Positions 6,325 through 7,825 of a stretch of 7,825 nt of DNA are shown here, piece by piece (the stretch's first letter is position 1; every line of letters begins with the position of its first letter). This DNA comes from Treponema sp. (lineage in GTDB: Bacteria; Spirochaetota; Spirochaetia; Treponematales; Breznakiellaceae): NCBI GenBank assembly GCA_031255615.1, contig JAIRSD010000194.1:1-7825 (forward strand), read 5' to 3'. The translations under genes and the position numbers were made by a program. A model generated the notes under the pieces. It worked only from the letters and a program-made list of their open reading frames with translations. It was not told the origin of the DNA and did not search any database.

Positions 6325-6486
6325 TTGTGTACGGCTTCTTTCGGTTCTTTCCCGGCCGCAGACCGTTATCAACTTTTATGTCCGGGGGAAGGCCCGCCCT
6401 TTCATCTTTGGCTTCGGCCCGGTTTTCGCCCGCTTCCTGGCAGGCTGCTTGGCCTAAAAAATCAGATATGCGGATAGAAGAAATTT
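6325..6486. other. Intergenic stretch, no gene supported
   Basis: I see no Shine-Dalgarno plus start, RNA gene or clear repeat here. A - strand frame stays open from about 6485 to 6195, but it has no ATG at its head, lacks a ribosome site and runs through the lipoprotein promoter. The + strand frame from 6327 has only a GTG start and no motif. Both are treated as chance. Confidence 0.45.
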
Positions 6487-6571
6487 ACCACGAAGGCGCG
6501 GAAAGCGCACGAAGGGCGGGGATTAGAGGAGTTTCTTCATTCCTTCGTGCCCCTTTGTGTACCTTCGTGGT
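6487..6571. repeat. Inverted CACGAAGG-type dispersed repeat (long hairpin)
   Basis: ACCACGAAGG (6487-6496) pairs exactly with CCTTCGTGGT (6562-6571), and GCACGAAGG (6507-6515) pairs exactly with CCTTCGTGC (6542-6550). The 10-11 nt between them are partly complementary, giving an imperfect stem of about 30 bp around a loop at 6516-6541. The unit CACGAAGG appears twice in each arm. Repeats of this kind, read as Asn-His-Glu-Gly-His-Glu when translated, are scattered between genes in many bacteria; that is recollection, not a search. No transposase is nearby. Confidence 0.6.
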
Positions 6572-6616
6572 GAACACTCTTGTCCCCGGTTCTTTCGCTT
6601 ATCCGGTGATGTAGTG

Positions 6617-6640
6617 GGGGTATGAGGCCCCACGGCGAAT
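6617..6640 (-). repeat. Right copy of the 24-bp inverted repeat
   Basis: It begins GGGGTATGAG and ends CGAAT on the + strand, which is the reverse complement of the 5439-5462 copy at 19 of 24 positions. It also shares GGTATGAGGCCC with 5504-5515. Together the two copies bracket 1,202 bp containing the lipoprotein gene. Confidence 0.55.
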
Positions 6641-6656
6641 GAGAATGAATGTGTCC

Positions 6657-6692
6657 AATAATAGACACAAACCGCTGTCTTTGTCTAATATT
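6657..6692. promoter_or_regulatory. Dyad that reads as overlapping divergent promoters
   Basis: The arms AATAATAGACACA (6657-6669) and TTTGTCTAATATT (6680-6692) are complementary at 11 of 13 positions. On the + strand, TAGACA (6662-6667), an 18-nt spacer and TAATAT (6686-6691) form a promoter facing the barrel gene. On the - strand, TAGACA (6687-6682), 18 nt and TATTAT (6663-6658) form one facing the lipoprotein. It shares ATAATAGACA with the lipoprotein promoter (6256-6265). A regulator-binding dyad is an equally good reading. Confidence 0.45.
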
Positions 6693-6714
6693 GACTCAGG
6701 GATGACGGCAATTT

Positions 6715-6777
6715 CTCAGTTTAGCCCCGGCCGGGGATGCGCCCAAATATTCGCTATGCGGAGTCTCCGAAACTGAG
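6715..6777 (+). other. Foldable leader of the outer-membrane protein gene
   Basis: CTCAGTTT (6715-6722) pairs perfectly with AAACTGAG (6770-6777). The stem encloses the palindromes CCCCGGCCGGGG (6725-6736) and GGAGTCTCC (6760-6768). If transcription starts near 6698, this folded unit lies in a leader of about 140 nt before the ATG at 6840. It matches no riboswitch I know. GCGGAGTCTC at 6758-6767 is also found at 5446-5455. Confidence 0.4.
6749..6767 (+). repeat. Partial third copy of the ATTCG...GAGTCTC repeat
   Basis: ATTCG (6749-6753), four bases, then GCGGAGTCTC (6758-6767) mirrors ATTCG, two bases, then GCGGAGTCTC at 5439-5455 in the same orientation. The following CATACCCC part is absent here. 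Confidence 0.4.
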
Positions 6778-6839
6778 CGTTGTCCAATGGCAATGATGAG
6801 AAAATTCGGACCCTATCGGGATATACAAAGGATGACGAG

Positions 6840-7610
6840 ATGAAAAAAATTTTGGCGGTGTTTCTGGCGGTCCTGCCCGGTCTGGCCGCCTTTGGGGTGG
6901 ATATTCCCCTCAGCGCGGGGGTGGGTGGATTTGCGGGGGGGCTGTTTACCCGCTACACCCTGAACGCCGCGGGAAATATCGTTGTTCCGGTGGACGTGGT
7001 CTCGACTCAGGAAATGGACCAGATGAACTACGGGGCCCTGCTGTTTGTTGATGCGGACTGGGCGGAGCTGAGTCTGGCTTTTCAGTGGGGAAACGATGTC
7101 TGGCGGGAGCGGTACAACGCGCAAGCCGAAGACGGGACGGTCGTCGCCGATCAATCGAGCAGGGGAACGGGGACGGAAGCGGTGTTCGGTATTGGACTGC
7201 TGGGGAAATATCCCTTCCGCTTAAGCAGGGCCCTTCGTATTTTCCCCCTGGCGGGGTTGGAGTATCACATAGCCCTGGCGGAATACCGGGACCCGGACAT
7301 AGGTCCCCGCTACAATCGGACCAACGAGATTTGGGAAAGGAACTCGAACAACAGCGCTTATGCCTTGTCGGTGTGGAATTCCCTGCTCATTGACATTGGC
7401 GCGGGGCTGGATTTTGATCTGTATTCCCGCCTGTTTCTGCGGACGGAATTGCTTTACGGGTTCCGGCTGCAAACTCCCTACGAGGTTGACGCCCTGGAAA
7501 AGGTAAAAAAGATGGTCAACGCCCCGAATCCCGTCTTGAAGGGCCTGACCAGCGGTCCCGTCCTGCGGGTTGCCCTGGGCTGGCGGTTCCTGCCCCGGAG
7601 GGACGAGTAG
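6840..7610 (+). CDS. Predicted small outer-membrane beta-barrel protein
   Basis: This 256-residue protein begins with a typical signal peptide (MKKILAVFLAVLPGLAAFG, cleavage likely after residue 17 or 19). The mature part is rich in Gly and aromatic residues with alternating polar/hydrophobic stretches that look like membrane beta-strands: about 24-38, 63-83, 113-125, 131-147, 175-192, 195-210 and 238-250. The last strand, LRVALGWRF, ends in Phe250 as barrel proteins usually do, but six more residues (LPRRDE) follow. The segment GALLFVDADWAELSLAF (65-81) resembles repeats of small barrel proteins in treponemes, a resemblance from memory only. The ATG at 6840 is chosen for AAAGGA (6827-6832) 7 nt upstream and the signal peptide; an in-frame TTG at 6780 would add 20 residues before it. 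No enzyme motif is present. It may be a porin-like or structural envelope protein; its function is unknown. Confidence 0.82.
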   Translation: MKKILAVFLAVLPGLAAFGVDIPLSAGVGGFAGGLFTRYTLNAAGNIVVPVDVVSTQEMDQMNYGALLFVDADWAELSLAFQWGNDVWRERYNAQAEDGTVVADQSSRGTGTEAVFGIGLLGKYPFRLSRALRIFPLAGLEYHIALAEYRDPDIGPRYNRTNEIWERNSNNSAYALSVWNSLLIDIGAGLDFDLYSRLFLRTELLYGFRLQTPYEVDALEKVKKMVNAPNPVLKGLTSGPVLRVALGWRFLPRRDE

Positions 7611-7649
7611 GGGCTCCGCAAGGTCCCTGTCGCCGGCCTTGCGGCCCCT
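7609..7649 (+). terminator. First 3' hairpin after the barrel gene
   Basis: CCGCAAGG (7616-7623) pairs with CCTTGCGG (7637-7644), and AGGGG (7609-7613) pairs with CCCCT (7645-7649) across a CT bulge, 13 pairs in total. The stem starts inside the stop codon. The TTTT at 7653-7656 lies just beyond it, so it could terminate transcription. Confidence 0.5.
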
Positions 7650-7669
7650 GCGTTTTATAAGAAAAACGC
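7650..7669. other. Second hairpin of the 3' array
   Basis: GCGTTTT (7650-7656) pairs exactly with AAAACGC (7663-7669) around ATAAGA. It directly abuts the preceding stem. Confidence 0.45.
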
Positions 7670-7683
7670 GGATTTCCCAAGGA

Positions 7684-7705
7684 CGGCCGGCAGGGATGCC
7701 GGCCG
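7684..7705. other. Third hairpin of the 3' array
   Basis: CGGCCGGCA (7684-7692) pairs perfectly with TGCCGGCCG (7697-7705) around GGGA. There is no T-run. Confidence 0.5.
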
Positions 7706-7721
7706 GGGGGAGGGACGCTGG

Positions 7722-7740
7722 GTTTTTGCGGAGCAAAAAC
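7722..7740. other. Fourth hairpin of the 3' array
   Basis: GTTTTTGC (7722-7729) pairs perfectly with GCAAAAAC (7733-7740) around GGA. On the - strand its tip reads GCTCCGC, as in the hairpin at 5092-5108. Confidence 0.5.
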
Positions 7741-7746
7741 GTGAAG

Positions 7747-7778
7747 GCCCAAAAACGGCAGGGAGGCCGTTTTTGGGC
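7747..7778. terminator. Fifth hairpin, terminator-like in both directions
   Basis: GCCCAAAAACGGC (7747-7759) pairs perfectly with GCCGTTTTTGGGC (7766-7778), 13 bp with the 6-nt loop AGGGAG. The A5/T5 runs sit within the stem rather than after it. Confidence 0.5.
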
Positions 7779-7779
7779 G

Positions 7780-7803
7780 GGCGAAAGCCCCCGGGCTTTC
7801 GCC
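7780..7803. other. Sixth hairpin of the 3' array
   Basis: GGCGAAAGCCC (7780-7790) is the exact inverse of GGGCTTTCGCC (7793-7803) with only CC between, so the innermost pair probably opens. It is the last structure before the window ends; 7804-7825 shows nothing recognisable. Confidence 0.5.
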
Positions 7804-7825
7804 GCGCAAGGGATAGAAGCGGAAT

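Noticed and set aside
5839..6477. + strand 212-codon frame opposite the lipoprotein
   Set aside because: It is antisense to a gene with a lipobox, ribosome site and promoter; its own start has no support.
6195..6485. - strand open frame of about 97 codons upstream of the lipoprotein
   Set aside because: It looks mildly protein-like, but has no usable start at its head, no ribosome site, and crosses a strong hairpin and the lipoprotein promoter.
6487..6571. CRISPR array
   Set aside because: The CACGAAGG units are short, inverted rather than direct, and lack regular unique spacers or cas genes.
6327..6614. + strand 95-codon frame through the CACGAAGG repeat
   Set aside because: It has only a GTG start without a ribosome site, and its second half is translated inverted repeat.
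5430..6640. Insertion sequence or transposon
   Set aside because: No transposase, integrase or target-site duplication is visible; only the inverted ends are suggestive, so it is kept as a finding, not a feature call.

Overview
The window most resembles a GC-rich spirochaete, probably a gut-type Treponema relative. The main reason is a purine-nucleoside (Pnr/BMP-family) ABC transporter operon whose binding protein keeps, at the expected spacing, the ligand-contact residues I recall for Treponema pallidum PnrA. A small lipoprotein and a small predicted outer-membrane barrel add to a diderm picture. The taxon is an inference; nothing in the window proves it.

Positions 110-5005 hold a four-gene operon on the + strand: periplasmic nucleoside-binding protein (110-1219), double-domain ABC ATPase (1398-2957) and two membrane permeases (2950-4101 and 4094-5005). 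The last three genes overlap by 8 nt at each junction, each with a strong Shine-Dalgarno sequence. The binding-protein gene is separated from the ATPase gene by a 178-nt spacer with three predicted hairpins, the last one shaped like an intrinsic terminator. This would allow more binding protein than membrane complex. Together the four proteins should capture purine nucleosides in the periplasm and import them using ATP. The operon ends in two hairpins, the second terminator-like.

Positions 5006-5585 are non-coding except for one tRNA-Cys (GCA), which has a good extended -10 promoter just upstream and a complex stem-loop element just downstream.

Positions 5586-6164 encode, on the - strand, a 192-residue lipoprotein of unknown function with a clear lipobox, a near-consensus promoter and a 7+7 bp inverted repeat filling the promoter spacer.

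Positions 6165-6839 are a 675-nt gene-free stretch rich in structure: a strong hairpin, an inverted CACGAAGG-type dispersed repeat, an inverted copy of a short sequence also found beside the tRNA, a symmetric dyad that reads as overlapping divergent promoters, and a foldable leader for the next gene.

Positions 6840-7610 encode a 256-residue secreted protein that looks like a small outer-membrane beta-barrel. It is followed by six back-to-back hairpins (7609-7803). I see no phage, transposase, CRISPR, toxin-antitoxin or defence gene. The unusual content is in the non-coding DNA, not in a new protein system.
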